Numbered from the stretch's first letter, positions 30,101 to 37,454 are shown. The stretch: DNA of 64,000 nt from Cysteiniphilum sp. JM-1 (GCF_008711525.1 NZ_VXKS01000012.1:1-64000), one strand, 5' to 3'. Made by a program: numbers and translations. The notes: generated by a model from the sequence alone, not told the origin.

Positions 30101-30795
30101 CAAAGAGTCTGGCTGAAGTGGCACCAGAGAGTTTGTCTGAAGAATCTCGATCAGAATTGGATACTATAGAAGAAGTGCCTGAGAGTATGGAACATGAGGC
30201 TGTATACAATTTACCTTTGGAAAAATCAGGTAGTGCATTTCTTAACATCGTTCGACATGCAGGGGATAAAAGCTCTCTCCATGAGATCTTAGCATTTCAA
30301 ATCAATAAGGATTTATCGAGAGGTTTTAAAATACATTTGCAAGATATTACCTATGATAAAAATAATCTTTTAACCGCTGACGATATAGCAAAGCATCCAA
30401 AGGTTGCTACTTCTTTTCAAGGAGGAATTTTTGGTCATTTTTTTAATGAAATGAATGGAGCTCACGTGCCAGCGATAGATGAGGTAGTTAACAATGCATT
30501 TAGTGAAGACGATATTTCAGTGCCTAGAGATGATTTTATAACAAACCCTGTACAAGGCAACAATATTAGCTTTAACATAGAAGGAGAAACAGTTACTTTG
30601 GTAGATAGCGACATGCAGCTTATGATGATTGAGATGAAAAACCCTAATAATAATATGAGCATTGCAGGAGAATTTCGAGCTGAGATTACCAATATCGATT
30701 TCAATGCGTTAAGATCTGGAGCTAATGCTAAGGGACAGACAGTGTTTTTGATTCCCTATGATTATACTTATAAATTTACTCCCTATCCCCACTAG
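24184..30795 (+). CDS. Secreted RHS/YD-repeat protein with variable C-terminal tip
   Basis: A 2203-residue protein with a Sec signal peptide (LSLTVAA, cleavage near residue 25). Residues 30-830 are beta-rich and unassigned. YD-type repeats (YYEYDGWGRV, YDAWGNPTK, YNELGQVTQI, YHYDPLGYQL) run to about 1700, and the RHS core lies at about 1760-1830, ending in RPYDPEYRVFLSPDS, SPYAYVNNDPVNNFDPTG. RHS shells usually enclose a C-terminal toxin released by cleavage near such a DPxG motif. Here 374 residues follow: a Gly/Ala-rich hydrophobic stretch (about 1840-1945), a repeat linker, and a roughly 200-residue domain that I do not recognise. No VgrG, PAAR or immunity-like gene adjoins. Function as toxin, adhesin or other effector is open. 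Confidence 0.88.
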   Translation: MQMKILTITILSLLSSLSLTVAAREITKPSADSKVPVNKHHHVLGAGDSSEHMALDEYVIPLTTLQYDPKGIGPELEIKAIQPITYPYPSSPSEHETIPESLFYIDLPRIETSVPVRYKVTDVITTDYSVGGLNFDDLEFKEEDKFQMSQYFYGYERPKYTLHLPEGAEYLVYNLTENYSVDKKHPTTDYLLKVDMFKLDQFKLLPQFSKQSVLLQYNDENINVVTRDGVSYSFEVGKSSYYSVLDGSKSWMTSTFKIIQSPQLIRIKKMTKQGKSFVFNYGDNGRIEIYKDSLLGKRVFEGYRLGDERGYSYVVKTQGDAFPKEYKMNFHLYEKTPEDKEYRSYLLHDYSILAGSQKNESENYNLTYDQIDRFNDQRVYLKEETLSVGGVKLNTSHILRQKHRPDLEKDRYVYLDTITLKTELFPNYLISPEHAFTLRQTIRTPYEHQPSLKSIIAYSSNDLESIELEGKMALHPVATYPENVPEKFIASAVCKNIYTKMENNPDSLARAASSNVRIYCQDGKLSLEKFEDTHYKYNYSNLSFSQGGDGKYKDDLEKLLLEYTYLPVGVEDSAWMNPIQITQKNKEGDVETTNETHFKYQRCDKNSSILSPMKSICVSEEMVKTTSNKTNYAAWNIKEYTNFTTPSSQHSNALRLPQKTQNSSCITNAGVAKPSNCNLYSSIIAAEYNYMGDNFGNYFPVMTWNKEATTYYNGSQLSDVDNAYASYVYEKNSSSQLYPLLQTTYESTQNSQPELGKQGLKTEVHYVTYADNSYDLYQDIASLRTTNYENGAPNKLSKTGWEHYNSKGVLQYSVEKMDFSSGDASSTEDKYFVTYYEYDGWGRVIKEMNYPAVSASQVGTRQGDYHQSISYVYEPRVTTIKSYAGSELVATRKEYFDGFDNLVKVEASVDTMPDKLVTMQENYYAFKDTLMQSVQYDYSDYQEGKANPKVQYYISNFYFTEQAEQNAIQNSDGTMNFVYSYPDASIEFSLLADTNKSPIQTRALLPKGKFLESKNRPSFCYIRSKEQIYGSQGATVDFYPCKIDGFEFVIAPELINEKHYQSKTLAFVLDKNKQYSCYPAGSSGLKQQPYITDLAAMNRFISPVDKGLPPDVSGLKDFIMDKVRNGQSLIPYGLVAQNKTISNVLGQPLEIFSSVDDGYCAHTADNLHLSQSYSYIDKSDISGTNAAYAKQLIGEIKARHAYSPSNATKPLFSVYYSYDQNLNNNGFYVQANIDGQLKRYHLGYQQINDLGLITKQSTGVGTINDIDFGKVIEYIYSPSTAVLKRTELPQADGYNIKSFIKSYDAWGNPTKTVMQKQKSYFSTLEETVESSFDQKYNLPVSIKNEHAEHRFEYREAGALKSAHYQNKDNKTIMAEFIPSYSTQDIAGLLMAKHQLVTPNFNASNNLSSQNGLIRKLESKVLDKAYAKKLDVELDYDYKADGTLKNINTYRTNEDSNKINEMEFALQEGDLNTAYQIKYQNINHYFHKQEINFEQYYSRSGLLLQQLITVDANPVATYLYAYNAENQLSQFECETNHMYNFCQINTMESEEPTSFSNLRIWYDYNNLGLLQSVNINNQQTLGYDYNSENPFQLKSISTRQTPVVNFSYNELGQVTQIDKKDPQDKHLSTTQLSYNLAGNVINYKKTGYLATELEYHYDPLGYQLAEIGKSGVNKNQSNYNIFIQGNLVSQYINGKEKLIVPGGAVVQDHTNNGLYYAANITNGQTQYGSWAKGELQSLLTYLPFGASYSAITAKPRSHDLDVKNNTFGYNLQRDDQATGIQFLGTTYNRPYDPEYRVFLSPDSASPWGAGGFSPYAYVNNDPVNNFDPTGHYLQPISGGDRVADAGNIIAITGGVLMLLPGMQYIGLATMLSGVATAATDYAASGETDAAAKSVLSAIPGMGEAIMIGDTVETAQQIQEGNIGNEAEAIGQLTQMWAMTVATTVGGAVAGSRGVKGEAAASSEVAPKSLAEVAPKSLAEVAPESLSEESRSELDTIEEVPESMEHEAVYNLPLEKSGSAFLNIVRHAGDKSSLHEILAFQINKDLSRGFKIHLQDITYDKNNLLTADDIAKHPKVATSFQGGIFGHFFNEMNGAHVPAIDEVVNNAFSEDDISVPRDDFITNPVQGNNISFNIEGETVTLVDSDMQLMMIEMKNPNNNMSIAGEFRAEITNIDFNALRSGANAKGQTVFLIPYDYTYKFTPYPH
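30067..30138 (+). repeat. Three 24-bp in-frame repeats in the RHS tip linker
   Basis: Units 30067-30090, 30091-30114 and 30115-30138 each encode an EVAPKSLA-type octapeptide (the third reads EVAPESLS). They separate the hydrophobic segment from the terminal domain. Units two and three are the more similar at their starts, so slippage is likely. Confidence 0.88.
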
Positions 30796-30844
30796 TTTGC
30801 GGGCGGTATATATCGATAGAAATATTTAATTGTTTATCGCTTCG

Positions 30845-30873
30845 CTGTTAATTTCACGATTGGCATCTATACT
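30845..30873 (+). promoter_or_regulatory. Predicted promoter of the LysR-like gene, matching the RHS promoter
   Basis: CTGTTA (30845-30850), 17-bp spacer, TATACT (30868-30873), 33 bp before the ATG. Near-duplicate of 24116-24148. Confidence 0.6.
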
Positions 30874-30906
30874 TCATATAATCATTGATATAAAGGATGA
30901 TATAAG

Positions 30907-31807
30907 ATGGACAATGAAGATGTTCAGGTTTTACGCTTGTTACTTACTGGCGCTAAGGTAACAGAGGTTGGTGAGCAAATTAATTTATCGCAACCGGCGG
31001 TAACTGCACGCATTAATAAGCTTAGAAAGTATTTTGATGATCCGCTATTGGTGCGAGATGGTAAGGAGATGGTGCTAACTGCTAAAGCACTGTCGCTTAG
31101 CAATGCGATAACGCGCTTACATGAAAGTATTCAAAGTCTTTATCCTATTGAGCATTTTGATGCTAAAAACACACCGAGTATTATTAATTTGTATATATCT
31201 GATGGGCATTACTATTTTTGTTTTGATAGAGTATATTGATGCAATTTATGAGGTCAGTGATTTGCATGAAGTGCGCATTACGGTATTCCCATTAGAGTCA
31301 GGTATTGAGGGGCGATATGATTTTCAAAACGCCGACATTATTATTGGCACGGTGTATCCAATAAAAGGCTTTACTCAGGAAATTATTGCTTGGGATCAGT
31401 ATCAATTGGTTCATCAGGTGAGCTCTTTAAAAAATACTAAAAAAATAACGATGCAGCAGTATGTGAAATTACCACATGTTGTATTTGCTAGAGAGGATGA
31501 GAGCAATCCATTTTTAGAGTATTTATCAAGACCGGATCCTAGAAATATTAAATTGCGTACCAACAATATAAACGTTGCTTATCCACACCTTGCTCAAGGG
31601 AGATGTGTAGCAACGCTTGGTGAGTCTTTTGCCAAAGAGCATGGATTGGCGTACTTGCCATTACCTTTTTTTACACCCGAGATTCCGATTGCATTGTCAT
31701 ACCCAAATTTCTTACAGATTGATGCTAAAAATCGTTGGTTAAGAAATCTATGTGCCAAAGTTATCCGCACTAAAGCTCGTGCGCTTAACTTAAAGCTTGG
31801 AGTATAA
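30907..31807 (+). pseudogene. LysR-family regulator broken by a +1 frameshift
   Basis: The first frame (30907-31239) encodes a winged-HTH start (GEQINLSQPAVTARINKLRKYF) and part of the effector domain, then stops. The second frame carries the rest (from about 31220 to TAA at 31805). Removing one T from the TTTTT run at 31215-31219 joins the frames into a 299-residue protein that aligns with the downstream paralogue without a gap across the junction (35 residues against 35). This could be a dead gene, a phase-variable poly-T switch, programmed slippage or a sequencing error. It directly follows the RHS gene and shares its promoter sequence, so it was probably the RHS regulator or co-regulated with it. 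Confidence 0.8.
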
Positions 31808-31812
31808 ATCTT

Positions 31813-32694
31813 ATGGACATAAAAGATTATCTTGTATTACAAACCTTAATTACTGAGCGCAGTCTTAGTAAGACAGCGAAACTTATGAATATGTCACAGC
31901 CTGGCGTGACCTTGCGTTTAAATAAAATACGCAATGAGCTTAAAGATCAAATATTGGTGCGCAATGGTCATAATATGGAGCTTACGGCAAAAGCACATGC
32001 GATATTGTCAACCTTGCAGCAAATTAATCATGAGTTTGTTGCTATCTTGCCAAATTTACAGCAGTTTGATCCATATAAAACACCCGCTCAGTTTACCATC
32101 CATGTTATTGAAATTGCTTATGATGTTATTGCTGAGCGCTTGATCAATGAAATACAGCGCTACAACAAAGATCATGTGATCTCGCTACAGATTTTTCAAG
32201 GAGTCTATAACTACGAATATGTACATCAATTTGATAAAGCAGATGTTATTATCGGCTTCTATGAACATTTATCAAATTTTGGTGTTAAAGTCATTGCTGA
32301 AGATGGTTTTGTTTTAGCTTATGATCGTTACCCATTGCCACAAAAAGCAATTGATTATGAGACATATATCAACTTACCACATGTTGCCCATAGCATTAAT
32401 AGTGATGACAACCTATTTGTTCAAACCTATTTAGGAGTTCCCGATCCAAGAAATATAAAGTTAAGATGTGCAAGGATTGATCGAATCGTCTCACTGTTAA
32501 AAGATCGATATGTGGCAACTTTACCTTTAAACTACGCTTTATATAAAGGGTTAAATGTTGTTCCTTTACCATTTGAAACAGCGAAAGTGCCAGTAACGTT
32601 CGCTTATCCTAAACGTCTTGAGCATAATGTGCAAAATAGATGGCTTAGAGAGCTGTGTGAAAGGGTGTGTTTAGAATGTATCAATGCGTTGTAG
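31813..32694 (+). CDS. LysR-family transcriptional regulator
   Basis: A 293-residue protein with an N-terminal winged HTH (RSLSKTAKLMNMSQPGVTLRLNKIRNEL, about 17-44; quoted in part as SKTAKLMNMSQPGV) and a two-lobed effector-binding domain. It is a tandem paralogue of the frameshifted gene 5 bp upstream; both share a PDPRNIKLR segment and a closing NRWLR-LC motif. No promoter is evident in the short gap, so it is likely co-transcribed with the upstream gene. With the neighbour broken, this copy may be the working one. The likely target is the RHS/lipoprotein island, but that is inference from position; the ligand is unknown. Confidence 0.8.
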   Translation: MDIKDYLVLQTLITERSLSKTAKLMNMSQPGVTLRLNKIRNELKDQILVRNGHNMELTAKAHAILSTLQQINHEFVAILPNLQQFDPYKTPAQFTIHVIEIAYDVIAERLINEIQRYNKDHVISLQIFQGVYNYEYVHQFDKADVIIGFYEHLSNFGVKVIAEDGFVLAYDRYPLPQKAIDYETYINLPHVAHSINSDDNLFVQTYLGVPDPRNIKLRCARIDRIVSLLKDRYVATLPLNYALYKGLNVVPLPFETAKVPVTFAYPKRLEHNVQNRWLRELCERVCLECINAL

Positions 32695-32721
32695 TATTTT
32701 CCATTAATGAATACGATTGCA

Positions 32722-32781
32722 TTTTGCCATTTGCTTATAGGTAACTCTAGTGAGTAACGCCAAGCAAAATACAAGGCAAAA
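32722..32781. repeat. Nested inverted repeat upstream of guaA
   Basis: TTTTGCC (32722-32728) pairs with GGCAAAA (32775-32781), and inside it TTTGCTT (32730-32736) pairs with AAGCAAA (32762-32768), leaving a 25-base loop. No T-run follows on the plus strand, so an intrinsic terminator for the LysR gene is not well supported. Confidence 0.5.
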
Positions 32782-32852
32782 AATCTGTAAAATAATTGAC
32801 GATGGGTATATAATCGCGGGCAGTTTTTAATGTGGTGATGAGTGTTTCCTGT

Positions 32853-34403
32853 ATGCAAGATATACATAAGCATAGATTGTTGATTTTAGATTTCGGTTCG
32901 CAATATACCCAATTGATCGCGCGTCGTGTGCGTGAGATTGGCGTGTATTGTGAGATTTATCCTTATGATGTTGATGTGAGTTTTATCAAAGACTTTGCTG
33001 CCAGTGGCATTATTCTCTCAGGGGGTCCTGAATCAGTTAATGAATCAGTACATGTCAGAGCACCTGAATGTGTGTTTGAATTAAATGTCCCTGTACTAGG
33101 TATTTGTTATGGCATGCAAACCATGGCACACCAATTCGGTGGTGAGGTTGCCTCATCTGATAAACGCGAATTTGGTTATGCCAAGATTGAGATCAGTAAA
33201 GTAACCCCTTTGTATGAATCAGTACCGCAAACCCAAGATGTGTGGATGAGCCATGGTGATAAAGTGGTTGATCTGGGCGATGAGTTTGAAGTAATTGCAT
33301 CTTCTGAAAATGCACCGATTGCGGCGATGGCACATAAAACAAAGCCATATTATGGTGTGCAATATCATCCAGAGGTAACACATTCTGCTTATGGCAAAGA
33401 GTTGCTTGAAAACTTTGCCTTTAAAATTTGTGGCTGTGAAGCGTTGTGGAATCCTGCAAGCATCATTGAAGATGCCGTGCAAAAAATCAAAGCACAAGTT
33501 GGATCTGATGAAGTCGTTTTAGGCTTATCAGGTGGTGTTGACTCATCTGTCGTTGCTGCCCTTTTACATAAAGCCATTGGCGAGAAATTAACCTGTGTAT
33601 TTGTTGATACTGGGTTATTGCGCTTGCATGAAGGTGATCAAGTCATGCAGACATTTGCTGAAAATATGCATGTCAATGTTGTGCGTGTTAATGCAGAAGG
33701 AAGATTCTTAGCAAAGCTTGAAGGGGTTAATGACCCTGAGAAAAAGCGTAAAATTATCGGTAATTTGTTTGTTGATATCTTTGATGAAGAATCAGCTAAG
33801 CTTAAAAATGCTAAATGGTTAGCACAGGGCACGATTTATCCTGATGTGATTGAATCAGCAGGCAGTAGCAGCGGTAAAGCGCATGTGATTAAGTCGCATC
33901 ATAACGTGGGTGGATTGCCTGAAGATATGAAGCTTGGGCTTGTTGAGCCGTTAAGAGAGCTTTTTAAAGATGAAGTACGTAAAGTGGGCGTTGAACTAGG
34001 TTTGCCATATCGTATGGTGTATCGTCATCCATTCCCAGGTCCTGGTTTGGGTGTGCGTATCTTAGGCGAGGTCAAAAAAGAGTATGCTGATATCTTGCGT
34101 CAAGCTGATGCCATCTATATGCAAGAGCTAGAAAAAAGTGGTTACTATGATAAAGTCAGTCAGGCGTTTGCTGTGTTCTTACCGGTGAAGTCTGTTGGTG
34201 TGATGGGTGATCAACGTAAATATGATTATGTTGTTGCCTTAAGAGCGGTTGAGACCATTGACTTTATGACGGCGCGTTGGGCGCACTTGCCTTATGAATT
34301 GATTGGACATATTTCCAATCGAATTGTTAACGAGGTCAAAGGAATCTCACGTGTGGTATATGACGTTACAGGCAAACCACCAGGAACAATTGAGTGGGAA
34401 TAA
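32853..34403 (+). CDS. guaA: GMP synthase (glutamine-hydrolysing)
   Basis: A 516-residue cytosolic enzyme converting XMP, ATP and glutamine to GMP, the last step of guanine nucleotide synthesis. The N-terminal class I amidotransferase domain has GICYGMQ with nucleophile Cys85, and HPEV later in that domain. The ATP-pyrophosphatase domain opens with GLSGGVDSS from residue 224. The C-terminal dimerisation domain ends in [10 protein letters not shown], the standard GuaA ending. Longer in-frame starts exist at 32832 and 32838, but the ATG at 32853 reproduces the E. coli spacing to the IHKHR segment. A TATAAT at 32809-32814 may be its -10 element, though the -35 is weak. Confidence 0.97.
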   Translation: MQDIHKHRLLILDFGSQYTQLIARRVREIGVYCEIYPYDVDVSFIKDFAASGIILSGGPESVNESVHVRAPECVFELNVPVLGICYGMQTMAHQFGGEVASSDKREFGYAKIEISKVTPLYESVPQTQDVWMSHGDKVVDLGDEFEVIASSENAPIAAMAHKTKPYYGVQYHPEVTHSAYGKELLENFAFKICGCEALWNPASIIEDAVQKIKAQVGSDEVVLGLSGGVDSSVVAALLHKAIGEKLTCVFVDTGLLRLHEGDQVMQTFAENMHVNVVRVNAEGRFLAKLEGVNDPEKKRKIIGNLFVDIFDEESAKLKNAKWLAQGTIYPDVIESAGSSSGKAHVIKSHHNVGGLPEDMKLGLVEPLRELFKDEVRKVGVELGLPYRMVYRHPFPGPGLGVRILGEVKKEYADILRQADAIYMQELEKSGYYDKVSQAFAVFLPVKSVGVMGDQRKYDYVVALRAVETIDFMTARWAHLPYELIGHISNRIVNEVKGISRVVYDVTGKPPGTIEWE

Positions 34404-34420
34404 TCAAAATAATTAAATAA

Positions 34421-35284
34421 CTAAATAATACTGTGTTGCTGTTTTAGATTGGTTAACGCCGTTTTTGTTTTCTTTAAGCGCTGAGCTGCACGTTGTTCAT
34501 TCAATCTTGCGTAGTTATACACCAAAAAGTCAATAATTGTTAACTGCTTTAATCTATGTGCCATTGGTACAAATAACCCCGTATCAACTTGTTTTTTGAT
34601 ATTCAAACGCACGCTTGCTGTTTGGTCAACCGGTGAGCCTGGGTCGGTAATGGTGATTACTTTTGCACCATTGCTGCGTGCTAGCTTGCATAAGCTAATC
34701 AAGGCCTCTGATTTACCACTATTAGAAATGGCAATAATTGCGTCCCCTGGTTCTAAAGAGCCGATTGCCATTGCTGACATATGCATATCAGGATAGTAGC
34801 CAACTTTTGGCATCATTCTAAAGAGTTTATGAAAGCTATCAAAAGCAGTGCAGTTTGATGCACCAAAGCCGCAAACAACGACTTTATTAGAGTCAATTAG
34901 AATGTTTGTCGCTAACTCAAGCTGCTCGTTGTCAATTTCTCGATCGACATTGGCGAGTGCTGCACGCGCATATTGAGCAACCTTATCTTTAACAACAGCA
35001 GTAGAGTCATCAAGCTTTATATCAATCGATTCATTGATTTTTCCAAGGGCTAATTCCTCAGCAAAGCGAATCTTGAATTCTTGAAAACCTTTGCAACCCA
35101 CCGCACGACAAAAGCGGACGATTGTTGGTTCACTCACACCAACATTATGTGCAATTGTCGTGATGTTTAACGAAGTTGCCTCATGGCTGTTATCGATAAT
35201 CCAATTTGCAACCTTTTGCTCAGATTTTCTTAATTTAAACTCCCCATTTTGAAGTTTTTCTAACATTGTTTCATCATGTCTCAC
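34421..35284 (-). CDS. HexR-like MurR/RpiR-family regulator (HTH-SIS)
   Basis: A 287-residue regulator. The N-terminal RpiR-type HTH reads NVGVSEPTIVRFCRAVGCKG (about 48-67) and resembles HexR, which represses central sugar catabolism genes and responds to KDPG. The SIS sugar-phosphate domain spans about 125-260, with ISNSGKSEALISLCKLAR and ITDPGSP. The GTG start at 35284 has AGGGG upstream; an ATG at 35266 (MLEKLQ, as in HexR) is an alternative. It is convergent with guaA. The 16-bp palindrome in its leader is a candidate autoregulatory site. No sugar catabolic genes are in the window, so the regulon cannot be inferred. Confidence 0.82.
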   Translation of the reverse strand: MRHDETMLEKLQNGEFKLRKSEQKVANWIIDNSHEATSLNITTIAHNVGVSEPTIVRFCRAVGCKGFQEFKIRFAEELALGKINESIDIKLDDSTAVVKDKVAQYARAALANVDREIDNEQLELATNILIDSNKVVVCGFGASNCTAFDSFHKLFRMMPKVGYYPDMHMSAMAIGSLEPGDAIIAISNSGKSEALISLCKLARSNGAKVITITDPGSPVDQTASVRLNIKKQVDTGLFVPMAHRLKQLTIIDFLVYNYARLNEQRAAQRLKKTKTALTNLKQQHSII

Positions 35285-35324
35285 GCTTTTGTACCCCTAA
35301 GTTGCCGCGGTGTCACTGCATTTT

Positions 35325-35340
35325 TAGCGTTTAAACGCTA
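35325..35340. promoter_or_regulatory. Perfect 16-bp palindrome between divergent hexR-like and FUSC genes
   Basis: TAGCGTTTAAACGCTA is fully self-complementary and abuts a plus-strand TATAAT (35339-35344). A minus-strand TATAAT lies at 35391-35396. This is typical of a regulator operator in a divergent intergenic region; it does not match the known HexR consensus. Confidence 0.5.
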
Positions 35341-35434
35341 TAATTTGCAGAGACATTAAGTTTTGCTTATAACCATAAAAAATTGGGCGCATTATAACAT
35401 GGCGTGTAGATAATAAACATGGATCACAGTAAAA

Positions 35435-36502
35435 ATGCTAAAACATTTTATATACAACTTATCAAAGAATGACCCCGGGGCACATGTGTTGTCAATGGTG
35501 ATCAAAGTTGGTGCGATTATGCTTATCTATTTTCTGACTGCATGGCGTTTTGGACTTGTTTATGAAGTCATTATTTGGGTGTTTTATTTTCTGGCATTTG
35601 CAGCCATTGTTTGTGCGGTAGGCGATGTATATTCGCGACGCAAGATTTTTATCTGGTTTTTAGTAGGATTTGCTCTGGCATTAACTGTCTCCTACTGGTT
35701 GCACCCCTATAGGTTATTAAGTTTCAGTTTATTAATTATCTGTGCGTACTATGCTTTTTGGGTGAGAAAATATGACCATATATTTAATCAATTTCCTGGT
35801 TATTTGGTGATTGTATTAGCGATATCTTCAATCCAGTTGCCGGTGCTTAAGCAGGATCTAACACAGTTATATATCAGCCTATTGTGCGTAGGGAGCGCTT
35901 TTTTTGTGTTGGTGTTAATGCTGCGCCCATGGGATACGCCTAGGCAGTTATTACGTGTCTTACAGATGCATGCGATTTTTTTGCAAAATGAAACACGTCA
36001 TGTTTTGCATATGGCATTTGATGTCAATTCAGGTGTTTTTGATATAGATAAAACCCAAAAAGAAGTCAACACGCGTTTGATCACACTGCACGATAAAGGG
36101 GCGAGCTGGATTATTCTACCGAAACGTAAAGTTGCTTGGCATAAATGCTATGGTCATTATCACAACCTAGTGCAGAATACTTTCCGCTTAATCTTTTTCT
36201 ATTACACGCTATCCAAAAGAAAGTCAGTCATTGCTGAGGATGTTATTAAAAATACGGGACTTAAGGATATCGTTTATATGGCAACTAAGCTTGCAGTCTG
36301 GGTGTTTTTAGTGAATAAAGATGAGGACTTTAAATACCAAATAAATCAATTTAAAACACATATCGATCATTTTAAACAAGCGGTATTAACTCTATCTACA
36401 CTAAAAGGCTGCCAGGTACTTGTTTTTGAGATATTACTTATTCTTGAGAGCTTACATAATACAACGTTATCTTTAAGAGAGGTTGTGCATGAGATTGATT
36501 AA
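35435..36502 (+). CDS. FUSC-family transporter, N-terminal half (YccS-like, split gene)
   Basis: A 355-residue membrane protein with six hydrophobic segments in the first 165 residues, followed by a mainly helical soluble region. It resembles the first half of YccS/AaeB-type FUSC proteins, which normally are single chains of about 650-720 residues with two membrane domains. The second half is encoded by the next gene, which overlaps it by 14 bp, so the two are surely co-translated and probably assemble. FUSC proteins are proposed efflux systems for aromatic acids or other small molecules; the substrate here is unknown. The call leans partly on the downstream half, which is the more recognisable. 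Confidence 0.65.
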   Translation: MLKHFIYNLSKNDPGAHVLSMVIKVGAIMLIYFLTAWRFGLVYEVIIWVFYFLAFAAIVCAVGDVYSRRKIFIWFLVGFALALTVSYWLHPYRLLSFSLLIICAYYAFWVRKYDHIFNQFPGYLVIVLAISSIQLPVLKQDLTQLYISLLCVGSAFFVLVLMLRPWDTPRQLLRVLQMHAIFLQNETRHVLHMAFDVNSGVFDIDKTQKEVNTRLITLHDKGASWIILPKRKVAWHKCYGHYHNLVQNTFRLIFFYYTLSKRKSVIAEDVIKNTGLKDIVYMATKLAVWVFLVNKDEDFKYQINQFKTHIDHFKQAVLTLSTLKGCQVLVFEILLILESLHNTTLSLREVVHEID

Positions 36503-37418
36503 TTGGTTAAATGCATTGCCGACGTACAAGTTGTTGGCAATTAGGGTAGCAAGTGCTTGTTTACTTGCAATTGTATTTACTGAAGCGATTGGTTTGCAGC
36601 GTAATTATTGGAGTGTGTTGGCAATCATATCTATCAGCATTAGCGTACATGCCAGAGAAGTTCTATTTCGCTCTAAAGCCGTTGTTATTAATACGATTTC
36701 AGGCTGCTTTATTGGGACAATTGCTTATTACCTATTAAATCTATATGTACCGTTTTATGTGATTATCACGGTGATCTTGGTGTTAGCACTTTATACGCTT
36801 TATTTTAGTGTGGTGCACTATGCAGTGGGTGTTTTCTTTAGTAGTATTTTTGTGGTGATGTTTATCGGTACTTTATCCTTTTGGGATGTGTCGTTACTTA
36901 TCGCGCGCATATTGGATATTGCAATAGGCGCGTTGGTGATTCTGCTCATTAGTAGGGTATTAAAACAGCGCAATTTAAGAGAAAAATTCTATATGGAATT
37001 CTCATCGGTTTATCTTACACATAAAGAGATTATTGAAATGTTTTTAATGCAAAGAGCAGCAAAAGATAATACATCAATAGATAAAGAAAATGGTTTTAAT
37101 GAAAGTGATGAAAGTTTGGATAAAGAGATATTAAGGCTGCTTATCGATGAGTTGGCACTGCAAGAAAAGCATATGGTTGAGAATTTTATTAACACCAAAA
37201 CGGAACTTAATAAGGCGCAAATCAATATGATTAAAGTGCTGCTGTCAACAATGCGTGAACTTATGGCGGTTTATCGTGCTTTGCTACTATTGGATGATCG
37301 TCAAAGCAACCAGAAATTACTTCATTTTTGTCGACAGAAACTAGTAATGTTTTTTGACTTGTTAAAAAATGAGTATGCTTTATTTGAAAAAATGATTAAT
37401 AAGACATCTAAAAAATAA
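36489..37418 (+). CDS. FUSC-family transporter, C-terminal half (FUSC_2-like)
   Basis: A 309-residue protein. Residues 1-160 form a FUSC_2-like membrane domain with the family's GLQRNYWSVLAIISIS segment and following helices (VISGCFIGTIAYYL-type, FSVVHYAVGVFFSSIFVVMF). A helical, partly charged cytosolic tail follows. An upstream in-frame TTG at 36483 is possible, but ATG at 36489 has AGAGAGG at 36476-36482 and overlaps the previous gene by 14 bp. Together the two genes equal one full FUSC exporter. There is a 113-bp gap to trpB. Confidence 0.72.
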   Translation: MRLINWLNALPTYKLLAIRVASACLLAIVFTEAIGLQRNYWSVLAIISISISVHAREVLFRSKAVVINTISGCFIGTIAYYLLNLYVPFYVIITVILVLALYTLYFSVVHYAVGVFFSSIFVVMFIGTLSFWDVSLLIARILDIAIGALVILLISRVLKQRNLREKFYMEFSSVYLTHKEIIEMFLMQRAAKDNTSIDKENGFNESDESLDKEILRLLIDELALQEKHMVENFINTKTELNKAQINMIKVLLSTMRELMAVYRALLLLDDRQSNQKLLHFCRQKLVMFFDLLKNEYALFEKMINKTSKK

Positions 37419-37440
37419 TGAGCAAAAGCATTCTGCAGTC

Positions 37441-37454
37441 ATGTATCGATACAT
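37441..37454. promoter_or_regulatory. Perfect 14-bp palindrome upstream of trpB
   Basis: ATGTATCGATACAT lies 78 bp before the trpB start in a 113-bp gap. It could be an operator for trpBA. It does not resemble the E. coli TrpR operator, and the short reading frame across it has no Trp codons, so attenuation is not indicated. Confidence 0.35.

Noticed and set aside
32796-32814. TTGACG and TATAAT before guaA as a promoter pair
   Set aside because: Only 7 bp separate the hexamers, so they cannot work together; the TATAAT alone may still be a -10.
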